Positions 1 to 8,703 of a stretch of DNA of 28,894 nt are shown here, one piece after another (the first letter of the stretch is position 1; each line of letters starts with the position of its first letter). Under the pieces are notes generated by a model. The model was not told the origin of the DNA and searched no databases. It saw only the letters and a list, made by a program, of their open reading frames with translations. The DNA lies in the NCBI GenBank assembly GCA_041569895.1, contig JBFFXF010000077.1:1-28894 (forward strand), written 5' to 3'. The stretch comes from JBFFXF01 sp041569895. GTDB taxonomy: Bacteria > Planctomycetota > UBA8108 > JACQVS01. The translations under genes and the position numbers were made by a program.

Positions 1-136
1 GGAGGGGAGCGGAATCGTACCCGCGGCAGGCGGCGCCCGCCACCTTGACAGCACAAAGCCTCCGCGGGGCGCTCGACCAAAGAAGTTAAGAGTGCGTCCC
101 CTGACCCCACGTCCGCTTGGGCCCTGCTTCGGCCCT

Positions 137-298
137 GACCCTGGGTCGGGGACCGGGCGGGCGACCCTGGGTCGAGGGGGGCGGCGACCCTGGGTCGGGG
201 CGCCGGCGGGGCGGCGGTGGTGACCATGGGTCGGGGGGGCGACCCTGGGTCGGGGTGGGGGCTGGGTCGGGGTGGCGACGGGGTGGCGACCCTGGGTA
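137..298. repeat. Cluster of GACCCTGGGTC palindromes in a G-rich block
   Basis: The 11-base near-palindrome GACCCTGGGTC (arms GACCC and GGGTC around a T) occurs at 137-147, 163-173, 186-196 and 241-251. Variants lie at 222-232 (GACCATGGGTC) and 288-298 (last base A), and a partial copy (CTGGGTC) sits near 262. Most copies are followed by a run of G. Start-to-start spacing is irregular (26, 23, 36, 19 and 47 bases), so this is not a simple tandem repeat. It could be a multi-site protein-binding region, a structured RNA leader or a local expansion. The sequence does not say which. Confidence 0.7.
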
Positions 299-388
299 GG
301 GGTGGGGCCGTCCGGCCGGGTCGGGGCTGTCTCTTCGGGTGTCATTCCAATACGAGCTGAGCACGTTAATAATCCTGTAAAATTCCCT

Positions 389-417
389 TTGACAAGACCG
401 GTAAGACACTATCCACT
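389..417 (+). promoter_or_regulatory. Possible promoter of the first secreted protein gene
   Basis: A perfect -35 hexamer TTGACA lies at 389-394 in an AT-richer stretch. The hexamer 17 bases downstream (412-417, TCCACT) matches TATAAT at only three positions, so the -10 is poor. An alternative TAAAAT lies at 378-383 without a good -35. A promoter is expected here because the next gene starts at 486 after a long gap. Confidence 0.3.
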
Positions 418-485
418 GGTACTGGAACGTGTGAGAGTTTCGAGGACTTGAGGACACCTGGGTCTCTGATGAGGAGAGAAATCCC

Positions 486-2846
486 ATGAGAAGCCTGTGT
501 CTTCGCGCCCTCGTTGTCACTTGCGTCCTCGTCCACGGCTTGTCCACGACCCGCGCTCAGGTTCCCGTCCCGGGTCACTCCTCGAAGCTCGTACTCGACG
601 AGCCGATCGGGGTTGGAGCGGGACAAACCCTCAGCGGTCGCGGCGCACCGATCGGAATCGGCGTTTTTGTCGAGCTCTGGCGAGTCCCGCCCGGCTCGGT
701 GCGCGCCGAGTCAGTCGCCTCCGTCGAGGTCGAGCTCGCCCGCCGCGGAACCTTTCTCTTCGAGAACGTGGACGTCACTTCGGGCGAGACCTACTACGTC
801 ACGCTCTCGCGGAGCTGGCACTTCGACACGCCCGGGGACAGCGAAAACTGGCTCATGCGGCAGAACGACCTGTCGGCGACCGAGGTCTCCGGCGGCACAC
901 TGAAGGTCACTATCGACGACGTTGATGGAAATGGATCATGGGACCCATGGTTCATGAATTTCTTCAACTATGACTCCAGCCTCTACAAGGTCGTGGAGAT
1001 CCGCATGCGCAACCCGAGCCCGAACCCGGGCTCCACCACCCTCTTCGGCATCTTCTGGGGCTGGACCGGCGATCAGGTGCAGGCATTCCACCTGAAAGAC
1101 ATCCGCAAGGAGATGGGCGGGTTCGAGACGTTCTTCTTTCCCATGAACATCGGCGAGCGCCTCGTGTCGACCGGGGAGACGCTCGATGGGATGTGGTACA
1201 CGGGAGTCCCGAACAACAGCCTGCGACTCGACCCGATCAACGGCTTCCACGATCCGGTGCTGAACGGGACGGTGTTCGAGATCGACACCATCCGCCTTCG
1301 AGAAGACTATCGCCTCGACTTCCACGTCGACGGCGACCGTTCCGGAATCGGCTCCTTGACCAACATCGCCGAGGCCGACTTCGTCCTGTCGAACGGGTTT
1401 CTCTCGTACACGTCGCCCGGAAACCCGTCGCTCGATTTCGACCTCGCCGGTCCGAATTCGGAGTTCTTCGAGACCGCTCACTTCACCCGCTTCGTGATCG
1501 GCGTCGACACCCCCACCTTCACGACGGAAACCGGCAGTACCGGTGTGCGGTTCGGCGCCGGAACCGAGGCCCGCTTCTCGGTGCCGCTCGGCGGACGCCA
1601 CGACCTTTCCGCACTCGTCGATTCCATGACCGACCCTGTCGGCTTGTGGAGCACGTCGACAGGAGTGGAGCTCCAGGGCATCGATCTGCTCCTCCCCGAC
1701 CAGCCCGCCGACGGAACGCCGGTGCGCATCGATTACATCGGATTCACCTCGACGGAACCGTTCGGACCGAGCGCTCCGGTGGTGGCCGGGAACGCCCCCC
1801 CGGTGGCGGAGGCCGTATGCGAGGAGCTTGCTCCCGTCGGAGGGCAGGCGCGGCTTCGCCTCGACGGCTCCGGCTCCAGCGATCCAGACAACGCCCTGAG
1901 CGAGCTCACGTTCGAATGGAGCATCGACGGCACGATCGTCTGCACCGGGACCTACGCCGATTGCGGGACCGTCGAGGTGTCGCTCGCCTTCGGAACGCAC
2001 ACCGTGGGGTTGCGCGTGACCGACCCCGACGGCGCTTTTGGCGAGACGTCGAAATCCGTCACGCTCGCGCCAGGCGCCCTGGCCACCTTCTCGATCGACA
2101 AGGCGAAGGTGCACTGGGGCGACACGCCGCCGAAGATCAAGGTCTCGGGAGAGATCGGGCTCCCCCTCGGGCTCAACTCCATCGAGGTCACGCCCATCGC
2201 TCGCCTCGGCGCCGGCGTCGCGCTGACGGAGGTGTTGCAGCCGACGATCGTGAACTTCACCGTACACGGCAGCGGCTCGAACAAGTGGAAGTTCCACGAC
2301 GACACCGCGACCACTGGCATCCGCAAGTTCGACATCGACTGGAAGGGCGCCAGGTACCACCTCAAGGACGACACCATCCCCTTCGAGCTCAAGTCCCACG
2401 TGATCACCAGCTCCGAGACGGTCCTCTCCCTGAAGCTCGACCCGAAGGAGATCGAGGGCCTGTTCGTGATCGACTTCGGCGGGCTCGCTCTCGTCGAGGT
2501 CGAGATCGACGGCAGCGTCACCGCGGACCCGACGGTCGGCGTCGTGATCGAAAAGCCGGGAAAGGAAGCGACCATCACTCTGCCGTTCGCGCTCCTGCCG
2601 ACGACGGTGATCTCCGCGACCGGGAGTGCCACCGGCACGTTCCTCGTCGCCGACGACCTCAAGGACTCGGTCGGACGCTTCCGCGTCGAGATCCTGTTCG
2701 ACGGAGACTTCCCGGCGGGTGTCGAGACCTCGCCGCGAAGCCTCAGCCTGGACATCCAGGTCGGCGACCAGGGGTTGGCCGGGGCCGAGGTGCTCGGGCC
2801 CGACGAGCTCGAGATCAAGGGAGAGAACTGGAAGAAGAAGAAATAG
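486..2846 (+). CDS. Secreted protein with PKD domain, function unknown
   Basis: This 786-residue protein starts at an ATG with a good ribosome site (GAGGAG at 471-476). An N-terminal signal peptide is visible: a basic start, a hydrophobic stretch (LRALVVTCVLVHGL) and a likely cleavage after TRA near residue 24, so it should leave the cytoplasm. Residues about 436-528 form a PKD/Ig-like domain with the typical N-P-P-x-A opening, the LDGSGSSDPD motif and VTDPDGAF near its end. The roughly 400 residues before it are beta-rich with many acidic and aromatic residues and could be a carbohydrate- or surface-binding module, but I do not recognise the family. About 250 residues after the PKD domain are also beta-rich and unassigned. 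It ends in four lysines. There is no dockerin-like C-terminus, unlike the two secreted proteins at the right end of the window. It stands alone, 64 bases before lhr. Confidence 0.85.
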   Translation: MRSLCLRALVVTCVLVHGLSTTRAQVPVPGHSSKLVLDEPIGVGAGQTLSGRGAPIGIGVFVELWRVPPGSVRAESVASVEVELARRGTFLFENVDVTSGETYYVTLSRSWHFDTPGDSENWLMRQNDLSATEVSGGTLKVTIDDVDGNGSWDPWFMNFFNYDSSLYKVVEIRMRNPSPNPGSTTLFGIFWGWTGDQVQAFHLKDIRKEMGGFETFFFPMNIGERLVSTGETLDGMWYTGVPNNSLRLDPINGFHDPVLNGTVFEIDTIRLREDYRLDFHVDGDRSGIGSLTNIAEADFVLSNGFLSYTSPGNPSLDFDLAGPNSEFFETAHFTRFVIGVDTPTFTTETGSTGVRFGAGTEARFSVPLGGRHDLSALVDSMTDPVGLWSTSTGVELQGIDLLLPDQPADGTPVRIDYIGFTSTEPFGPSAPVVAGNAPPVAEAVCEELAPVGGQARLRLDGSGSSDPDNALSELTFEWSIDGTIVCTGTYADCGTVEVSLAFGTHTVGLRVTDPDGAFGETSKSVTLAPGALATFSIDKAKVHWGDTPPKIKVSGEIGLPLGLNSIEVTPIARLGAGVALTEVLQPTIVNFTVHGSGSNKWKFHDDTATTGIRKFDIDWKGARYHLKDDTIPFELKSHVITSSETVLSLKLDPKEIEGLFVIDFGGLALVEVEIDGSVTADPTVGVVIEKPGKEATITLPFALLPTTVISATGSATGTFLVADDLKDSVGRFRVEILFDGDFPAGVETSPRSLSLDIQVGDQGLAGAEVLGPDELEIKGENWKKKK

Positions 2847-2898
2847 GCCGGACGAGCGCACGGGTCGCCGCGTGTTCGCGATCGACTGCCGTTCATTG

Positions 2899-2904
2899 TA
2901 GACT
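2899..2904 (+). promoter_or_regulatory. -10-like box directly before lhr
   Basis: TAGACT lies six bases before the lhr ATG (2911), and there is no Shine-Dalgarno sequence before that ATG. Transcription starting about seven bases after the box would begin at or next to the A of the start codon, giving a leaderless mRNA. The -35 is weak (TTCGCG at 2875-2880, 18-base spacer). Confidence 0.4.
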
Positions 2905-2910
2905 GGCCGC

Positions 2911-5900
2911 ATGGCCCGCGACGACCCGCTGCGCTCGTTCCATCCTCCCGTCCGCGACTGGTTCCGCGACGCGTTCCGCGCGCCGACCCCGGCGCAGCGC
3001 GAGGGGTGGCGGACGATCCTCGCGGGCCGCTCGACGCTGGTGATCGCGCCGACCGGCTCGGGAAAGACGCTCGCCGCCTTCCTCGCCGCGATCGACGGAA
3101 TGATGTTCACGCCGCCGCCGGAGCGCAAGCGGCGGTGTCGCGTCCTCTACGTGTCGCCGCTCAAGGCGCTCGCAGTGGACGTCGAGCGCAACCTGCGCGC
3201 GCCGATCGCCGGCATCGCCGCTGCCGCCGGACGCTCGGGCGTGGCGTACCATGAGCCGCTGGTGGCGATCCGATCGGGGGACACGCCGCAGACCGACCGC
3301 GTCCGCATGCGGCGCGAGCCGCCCGACATCCTGATCACCACGCCGGAGTCGCTCTTTCTGATACTGACCTCCGCCGCCAGCGAGATGCTCGCGAGCGTCG
3401 ACACCGTCATCCTCGACGAGATCCACTCCGTCGCCGGCACGAAACGCGGCGCGCACCTGGCGCTCTCGCTCGAGCGCTGCGAGCGACTGCGCGACCCCGA
3501 CCGACCGCCGCTCCAGCGCATCGGGCTCTCGGCGACGCTGCGCCCGGTCGACGAGGTGCGCCGCCTTCTCGGAGGCGGCACGGTGGCTCCCACCGGTGTC
3601 TGGAGCCCGCGCGAGGTGGACGTCGTCGACGCCGGCTCCCGCCGCCAGATCGAGCTCGCGGTCGAGGTGCCCGTCGAGGACATGTCGCGCCTCGGCGAGG
3701 AGATCGAGGTGCCGTCCGGACCCGCGGCAGCCGGCCCGGCGCGGCGCTCGATCTGGCCGTCGATCTATCCGCGACTGATCGAGGCCATCCGCGCGCATCG
3801 CTCGACGATGATCTTCGTCAACAGCCGCCGCCTCGCGGAGCGACTCGCCGCGGCGATCAACGAGCAGGCCGAGGAGGAGCTCGCACTCGCCCACCACGGC
3901 TCGGTGGCCCGAGAGCGCCGCGAGGTGATCGAGGACAGCCTCAAGCGCGGCGAGCTCCCCGCGATCGTCGCCACGTCGTCGATGGAGCTCGGCATCGACA
4001 TGGGCGCCGTCGACCTCGTGGTGCAGATCGAGGCGCCGCCGAGCGTCACCTCGGGGCTGCAGCGCATCGGCCGCGCCAATCACGCCGTCGGCGAGGTGCC
4101 CCGCGGCATGATCGTGCCGAAGTACCGCGGGGACCTCGTCGCGTGCGCGGCGGCGGCCGAGTCGATGACCCTGGGCCTCGTCGAGGAGACCCGCTACCCG
4201 CGCAATCCGCTCGACGTGCTCGCGCAACAGGTGGTGGCGATCTCGGCGATGCACGACTCGATCGACGTCGACGCGCTCTTCGACCTCGTTCGCGGCGCCG
4301 CGCCGTTCGCCGAGCTGCCGCGCTCGTCCTTCGACAGCACTCTCGACATGCTCTCCGGCCGCTACCCCTCCGACGAGTTCCGCGAGCTGCGACCGCGCCT
4401 GACGTGGGACCGCACCGCCGGCACGGTCGAGGCGCGACGCGGAGCGAAGCGGATCGCCGTCGCCAACGCCGGCACCATTCCCGATCGCGGGCTCTACGGC
4501 GTCTTCCTCCCCGGCGATGGCTCGAGCGGCGGACGGCGCGTCGGCGAGCTCGACGAGGAGATGGTCTTCGAGACGCGCCTCGGCGACGTCTTCCTCCTCG
4601 GCGCCTCGTCGTGGCGCGTCGAGGACATCACGCACGACCGCGTCGTCGTCACGCCGGCTCCGGGCGAGCCGGGGAAGATGCCCTTCTGGCACGGCGACCG
4701 CCCCGGTCGCTCGCTGGAGTTCGGAACGGCGATCGGCCGGCTCTGCCGCGAGCTCGTGCGCGTCGAGCGCGACGAGGCGATCGAGCGCCTGGGCTCCCGC
4801 CACGGTCTCGACGAGCGCGCCGCCCGAAACCTCCTCGACTACCTCGCCGAGCAGGTCGAGGCGATCGGCGAGGTGCCGAGCGATCGCACCATCGTCGTCG
4901 AGCGCTTCCTGGACGAGGTCGGCGACTGGCGCGTCTGCATCCTCTCGCCGCTCGGCGCCGCGGTGCACGCGCCCTGGGCGATGGCCGCGGCGGCGCGACT
5001 GGAGGAAGAGAGCGGCCTCGGCGTCGAGACCGTCTGGTCGGACGACGGCATGGTCTTCCGCGTCCCCGAGACCGGCGAGCCCCCCGATGCGACGCTGCTC
5101 GTCCCGTCGCCGGACGACGTCGAGGAGCTGGTCACGCGGCGGCTCTCGAGCACCGCGCTCTTCGCGGCGCGCTTTCGCGAGAACGCGGCGCGCGCGCTCC
5201 TCCTGCCGCGTCGCCGGCCCGGACGGCGCAACCCGCTCTGGATCCAGCGCAAGCGCTCGGCGGATCTCCTCGCGGTCGCGTCGAGGTACTCGTCGTTCCC
5301 GATCATCCTCGAGACCTACCGCGAGTGCCTGCGCGACGTCTTCGACCTCCCGGGACTGGTCGGAGTTCTTCGCAGGATCGACGACCGCAGCCTGCGCGTC
5401 CTCTCCGTCGAGTCGCGCACGCCCTCGCCGTTCGCGTCGTCGTTGCTGTTCACCTACGTCGCGAACTTCATCTACGAGGGCGACTCTCCCCTCGCCGAGC
5501 GGCGCGCCCAGACGCTGTCGATCGACCAGGCGCAACTGCGCGAGCTGCTCGGCGAGGCGGAGCTCCGCGAGCTCATCGATCCCGGCGTCGTCGAGGAGGT
5601 CGAGCGGTCCCTGCAGCACCTCTCGCCAGAACGACGCGCCGGGCACGCGGACGCGCTCCATGACATGCTGCTCGACATCGGCGACGTGACGTCGCGCGAG
5701 GTGCGCGAGCGCTGCGAGCCGTCGGCGCACGCCAAACGCTGGCTCGAGGAGCTCGAACGGAAGCGGCGCGTCTTCCGGTTCCGGCGCGGGCGGTCGTGGC
5801 GCTTCGCCGCGACGGAGGACGCCGCTCGCTTTCGTGACGCGCTCGGCGTCGCGTTGCCCCGCGGACTGCCGGCCGCGTTCCTCGAGCCGGTCGCGGATCC

Positions 5901-7428
5901 CATCGGCGACCTGATCGGACGCTTCGCGCGTACGCACGGGCCGTTCACCGCCGAGGCGGTCGCGAAGCGCTTCGGGCTCGCCGTCGCGAAGGTGAGCGGG
6001 CTCCTCGAACGACTCGAGGCGGAGGGTCGCGTCGCGAGCGGCGCGTTCCTTCGCGAGGGCCGCGGCCGAGAGTGGTGCGACACCGACGTGCTGCGTCGGC
6101 TGAAGCGCCAGTCGCTCGCCCGACTGCGGCAAGAGGTCGAGCCGGTCGACCCACCCGCGCTCGCGCGGCTGCTCCTCGACTGGCAGGGAGTCACCGCGCC
6201 GCGGCGAGGCGCCGACGGCCTGCTCGCCGCCATCGAGCAGCTCGAGGGCTGTCCGATCGTGGCGTCGACGCTGGAGAGCGAGATCCTCCCCGCGCGCGTC
6301 GAGGACTATGATCCCGGTCTGCTCGACCAGCTCTGCGCCAGCGGCGAGGTCATCTGGCGCGGGCTGCAGCCGCTCGGCCCTCGCGACGGTCGCCTGGCGC
6401 TCTACCTGCGCGATCACTACCGGCTGCTCGCACCGCCTCCCGGCTCGGTCGACGGCGAGCTTGCAGGCCGAATATGCGATCTGCTCCTCAAAGCGGGCGC
6501 CAGCTTCTTCCCGGCGCTCGTTCGCGAGATCGGCGGCTTCCGCGCCGAGCTGCTCGACGTCGTCTGGGACCTCGTCTGGGCCGGCGTCATCACCAACGAC
6601 ACGGTGGCGCCGCTGCGATCGTTTCTCGCGGGCGGCGAGCCGCGTCCCCGCCGAAGACGCGCAGCGCGGGACACGCGCCTCGGCCCGCCGGGAAGCGAGG
6701 GGCGGTGGTCCCTGTTGCCGGCGGTGGGCGCTGCCGATCCCGAGACCGGCGAGACCGAGCGACGCACGGCGCTCGCCAGGACGCTCGTCGAGCGATATGG
6801 CGTGCTGACTCGCGAGGCGGTGCGCGCCGAGGGGATCGACGGCGGATTCGCGGCGGTGTACGACGTGCTCAAGGCGCTCGAGGAGGCGGGGCGGATCCGC
6901 CGCGGCTACTTCGTCGCCGGTCTCGGCGCCACGCAGTTCGCCGCACCGGGAGCGGACGAGCGACTGCGCGCCCTGCGAACCGAGTCGGAACGGCCGCGCA
7001 CTGTCGTCCTCTCCGCGACGGACCCGGCCAATCCCCACGGCTCGCTGATCCCGTGGCCGGCACGCGGCGATGCGCGCCTCGAGCGTCGCGCCGGCGCGAG
7101 AGTCTTCCTGCGCGACGGCGTGCCCATCGCCTACCTCGGCCGCAACGAGCGCAACCTGATGACGCTGGGGGAGAGCGGCGGCCCGCTCCCCGAGGACTCC
7201 GCGCGCGCCCTCGCACGCGCGCTCGCCGCGCTCGTGGAGGAGAGCGACTCGCGCCGCGCCGTGCTCGTGTCGCGCATCGACGGCGCCAGACCGGAGCACT
7301 CGCCACTGGCTCCGTTTCTCGAGGAGGTCGGCTTCACCGCGGGCAGTGCCGGGTATCTCAAGCGACGTGCGACGGCGGGCGGCGCCACACCGTGGCGCGG
7401 GAGGGGGAAAGACCGTGCCGGAGGGTGA
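2911..7428 (+). CDS. lhr: Lhr-family ATP-dependent helicase
   Basis: This is a superfamily 2 DNA helicase of the Lhr (large helicase-related) group, implicated in DNA repair. It is 1505 residues long, close to full-length E. coli Lhr and far longer than the roughly 850-900-residue Lhr-Core. Visible motifs are a Q-motif-like PTPAQREGW near 26-34, Walker A PTGSGKT at 47-53, DEIH at 169-172, SAT at 207-209, and motif VI QRIGRANH at 384-391. The middle should hold the winged-helix and beta-barrel parts of the Lhr core. The C-terminal 600 residues include the winged-helix region with the typical stretch LARLRQEVEPV near 1070, described for Lhr C-terminal domains. The next gene (Nei) starts inside its last codons (14-base overlap), so the two are translationally linked. 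Lhr followed by Nei is the arrangement known in mycobacteria, supporting a shared repair role. Confidence 0.95.
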   Translation: MARDDPLRSFHPPVRDWFRDAFRAPTPAQREGWRTILAGRSTLVIAPTGSGKTLAAFLAAIDGMMFTPPPERKRRCRVLYVSPLKALAVDVERNLRAPIAGIAAAAGRSGVAYHEPLVAIRSGDTPQTDRVRMRREPPDILITTPESLFLILTSAASEMLASVDTVILDEIHSVAGTKRGAHLALSLERCERLRDPDRPPLQRIGLSATLRPVDEVRRLLGGGTVAPTGVWSPREVDVVDAGSRRQIELAVEVPVEDMSRLGEEIEVPSGPAAAGPARRSIWPSIYPRLIEAIRAHRSTMIFVNSRRLAERLAAAINEQAEEELALAHHGSVARERREVIEDSLKRGELPAIVATSSMELGIDMGAVDLVVQIEAPPSVTSGLQRIGRANHAVGEVPRGMIVPKYRGDLVACAAAAESMTLGLVEETRYPRNPLDVLAQQVVAISAMHDSIDVDALFDLVRGAAPFAELPRSSFDSTLDMLSGRYPSDEFRELRPRLTWDRTAGTVEARRGAKRIAVANAGTIPDRGLYGVFLPGDGSSGGRRVGELDEEMVFETRLGDVFLLGASSWRVEDITHDRVVVTPAPGEPGKMPFWHGDRPGRSLEFGTAIGRLCRELVRVERDEAIERLGSRHGLDERAARNLLDYLAEQVEAIGEVPSDRTIVVERFLDEVGDWRVCILSPLGAAVHAPWAMAAAARLEEESGLGVETVWSDDGMVFRVPETGEPPDATLLVPSPDDVEELVTRRLSSTALFAARFRENAARALLLPRRRPGRRNPLWIQRKRSADLLAVASRYSSFPIILETYRECLRDVFDLPGLVGVLRRIDDRSLRVLSVESRTPSPFASSLLFTYVANFIYEGDSPLAERRAQTLSIDQAQLRELLGEAELRELIDPGVVEEVERSLQHLSPERRAGHADALHDMLLDIGDVTSREVRERCEPSAHAKRWLEELERKRRVFRFRRGRSWRFAATEDAARFRDALGVALPRGLPAAFLEPVADPIGDLIGRFARTHGPFTAEAVAKRFGLAVAKVSGLLERLEAEGRVASGAFLREGRGREWCDTDVLRRLKRQSLARLRQEVEPVDPPALARLLLDWQGVTAPRRGADGLLAAIEQLEGCPIVASTLESEILPARVEDYDPGLLDQLCASGEVIWRGLQPLGPRDGRLALYLRDHYRLLAPPPGSVDGELAGRICDLLLKAGASFFPALVREIGGFRAELLDVVWDLVWAGVITNDTVAPLRSFLAGGEPRPRRRRAARDTRLGPPGSEGRWSLLPAVGAADPETGETERRTALARTLVERYGVLTREAVRAEGIDGGFAAVYDVLKALEEAGRIRRGYFVAGLGATQFAAPGADERLRALRTESERPRTVVLSATDPANPHGSLIPWPARGDARLERRAGARVFLRDGVPIAYLGRNERNLMTLGESGGPLPEDSARALARALAALVEESDSRRAVLVSRIDGARPEHSPLAPFLEEVGFTAGSAGYLKRRATAGGATPWRGRGKDRAGG

Positions 7429-8236
7429 CACCATCTTTCGCACGGCCCGCACCCTGCGACACGTGCTCGCGGGGCGAGCGCTCACGTCAGTCCAGACGGC
7501 TGGACCGGTGCTCGGCGAGCCTCCGCCCGTGGGCGTCGAGGTCACGGGCGTCACGGCGCGTGGCAAGAACCTGATCGTCGCATTCAGCGACGGCTCGACG
7601 CTCTACACCCACATGCGAATGACCGGCTCGTGGCACGTCTATCGGCCGGGCGAGCGCTGGCGAAAGCCAGCGCGACGCGCGCGCGTCGTGCTCGAGAACG
7701 CCCACTTCACGGCGGTCTGCTTCAGCGCGCCGGTCGTCGAGTTCCTGGCGGCCGGCGTTGTCGAGCGCGATCGGCGATTGCACAGTCTCGGGCCGGATCT
7801 CCTCGACCCCGCCCCCGACCTCGTCGAGGCGCGCCGTCGTCTTCGAGCGCTCGACGGCCGCACCATCGCCGAGGCGCTGCTGACGCAGAGCGCCGTCGCG
7901 GGCATCGGCAACGTCTACAAGTCGGAGACGCTCTTTCTCTGCGGCGTCCACCCGGAGGCGCCGGCCGGCGGCCTCGACGACGACACCCTCGACCACCTGC
8001 TCCGCACGGCGAGCGAGCTCATGCGGCGTAACATCGGCGGCGGGTGGCGCGTCACGCGAGAGAACCGGGACGGCCGGCGCCTGTGGGTCTATGGTCGCAA
8101 GGGCGAGCCGTGCGCGCGATGCGGCGAGACGATACGCCTCGGACGGCATGGCCTCGCCGCGCGTTCGACGTACTGGTGCCCCGGCTGTCAGCCGCTCAGC
8201 GCTGGCGCCTCTCGTACTCCGCCAGGAAGCCCTTGA
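7415..8236 (+). CDS. nei: Fpg/Nei-family DNA glycosylase / AP lyase
   Basis: This base-excision repair enzyme removes oxidised bases and cuts the resulting abasic site by beta/delta elimination. I chose the GTG at 7415 because it follows a GGGAGGGGG ribosome site and gives V/M-PEGDTIFR. In this family the proline after the removed start residue is the catalytic nucleophile, and the next glutamate (E3) is also catalytic. K51 (RGKN) matches the conserved lysine. The helix-two-turn-helix is seen as QSAVAGIGNVYKSE. A zinc finger follows with C233, C236, C255 and C258. PEGDT rather than PELPEVET points to the Nei/Nei2 side of the family. About 15 unconserved residues follow the finger. The product is 273 residues, a normal length. 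It overlaps the end of lhr by 14 bases, and its 3' end overlaps the convergent ferritin-like gene by 41 bases. Confidence 0.93.
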   Translation: MPEGDTIFRTARTLRHVLAGRALTSVQTAGPVLGEPPPVGVEVTGVTARGKNLIVAFSDGSTLYTHMRMTGSWHVYRPGERWRKPARRARVVLENAHFTAVCFSAPVVEFLAAGVVERDRRLHSLGPDLLDPAPDLVEARRRLRALDGRTIAEALLTQSAVAGIGNVYKSETLFLCGVHPEAPAGGLDDDTLDHLLRTASELMRRNIGGGWRVTRENRDGRRLWVYGRKGEPCARCGETIRLGRHGLAARSTYWCPGCQPLSAGASRTPPGSP

Positions 8237-8651
8237 AGAGCCGGCGGTGTCCCTCCTCGTCGGCCAGCAGCCGGATGCCGAGATCCTCGGTTACCGGATC
8301 CTCGCCGCCCGAGATCTTGATCAGGTGCTTGTAGTGGCTGATCGCCGCCTCCTCCGCGTCGAGGACACCCCGGATGACCGACACGGAGTCGATCGGGTCC
8401 TCGGGCGGCTGCAGTGTCTTCTGATCGAAGTCGAGCGCCAGGGAGCCCGGCACGTTGCCACCGAGCTGCTTGATGCGGTTGGCGATCTCGGTCGCGTGGT
8501 TGAGCTCCTCGGTGACATCGCCCCCGAGCGAACGCTTGATCTCCTCGGCGAAGACGCCGTCGAGGTGAACGCTGTTCGTCAGATAGTTGATGACCGTCTC
8601 GAGCTCCATGCGATACGCCTTCTGCAGGGCGCTGATGATCTCGCTACTCAT
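8196..8651 (-). CDS. Ferritin-like (bacterioferritin-type) diiron protein
   Basis: This 151-residue protein has the four-helix ferritin-like pattern. Likely di-iron ligands are an early glutamate (RMELETVINYL), E-x-x-H in EELNHATEIANRIKQLGG, a glutamate in DAEEAAISHYKHL, and E-x-x-H in ADEEGHRRLFKGFL. The HATEIANRIKQLGG stretch is typical of bacterioferritin-like proteins. It probably oxidises and stores or detoxifies iron in the cytoplasm; the heme-binding methionine of true bacterioferritin cannot be assigned with confidence. The start is an ATG with a good ribosome site (AAAGGAG on the minus strand). It is transcribed toward nei and its last 41 bases overlap that gene's end. It is divergent from the CarH-type regulator, and the 242-base gap between them carries promoters for both and an operator-like palindrome on the ferritin side. 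Confidence 0.85.
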   Translation of the reverse strand: MSSEIISALQKAYRMELETVINYLTNSVHLDGVFAEEIKRSLGGDVTEELNHATEIANRIKQLGGNVPGSLALDFDQKTLQPPEDPIDSVSVIRGVLDAEEAAISHYKHLIKISGGEDPVTEDLGIRLLADEEGHRRLFKGFLAEYERRQR

Positions 8652-8688
8652 TCCGCGCTCTCCTTTCTCACATGAGGTGACCGAATAG

Positions 8689-8703
8689 CATACCCGGAGT
8701 ATG
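8689..8703 (-). promoter_or_regulatory. Operator-like palindrome in ferritin-like gene promoter
   Basis: CATAC-CCGGA-GTATG is an inverted repeat with perfect 5-base arms, centred about 45 bases before the ferritin-like start codon. It sits in a promoter region: TTGTCA on the minus strand at 8725-8720 is a -35 candidate, and the hexamer after a 17-base spacer (ATACTC, 8702-8697) overlaps the palindrome. A repressor bound here would block RNA polymerase. It loosely resembles Rrf2/IscR-type iron-sulfur operators, but the regulator is not known from this sequence. Confidence 0.4.

Larger units (their letters stand above)
1..485. other. Gene-free left end of the window
   Basis: No reading frame here looks like a protein. 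The long frames across it are proline, arginine and glycine runs created by the G-rich repeat block. Positions 1-130 are ordinary GC-rich sequence with a TTGACA at 45-50 but no matching -10. Positions 130-320 hold the palindrome repeats listed separately. Positions 340-485 are noticeably more AT-rich and lead into the first gene, so they probably hold its promoter. The 3' end of an upstream gene could lie in the first 50 bases, but nothing identifies it. Confidence 0.6.

Noticed and set aside
86..547. Proline-rich minus-strand frame over the repeat block
   Set aside because: It is a reading of the G-rich repeats, with PPP and RRP runs that follow from base composition.
936..3128. 730-codon minus-strand frame opposite the PKD protein
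   Set aside because: No recognisable motif, and the composition is typical of an antisense frame; the plus-strand frame has a signal peptide, PKD domain and ribosome site.
2893..7566. 1557-codon open frame on the minus strand opposite lhr
   Set aside because: It is the mirror of a long GC-rich gene. Its translation is a low-information run of R, A, E, D and L, while the plus strand shows all helicase motifs.
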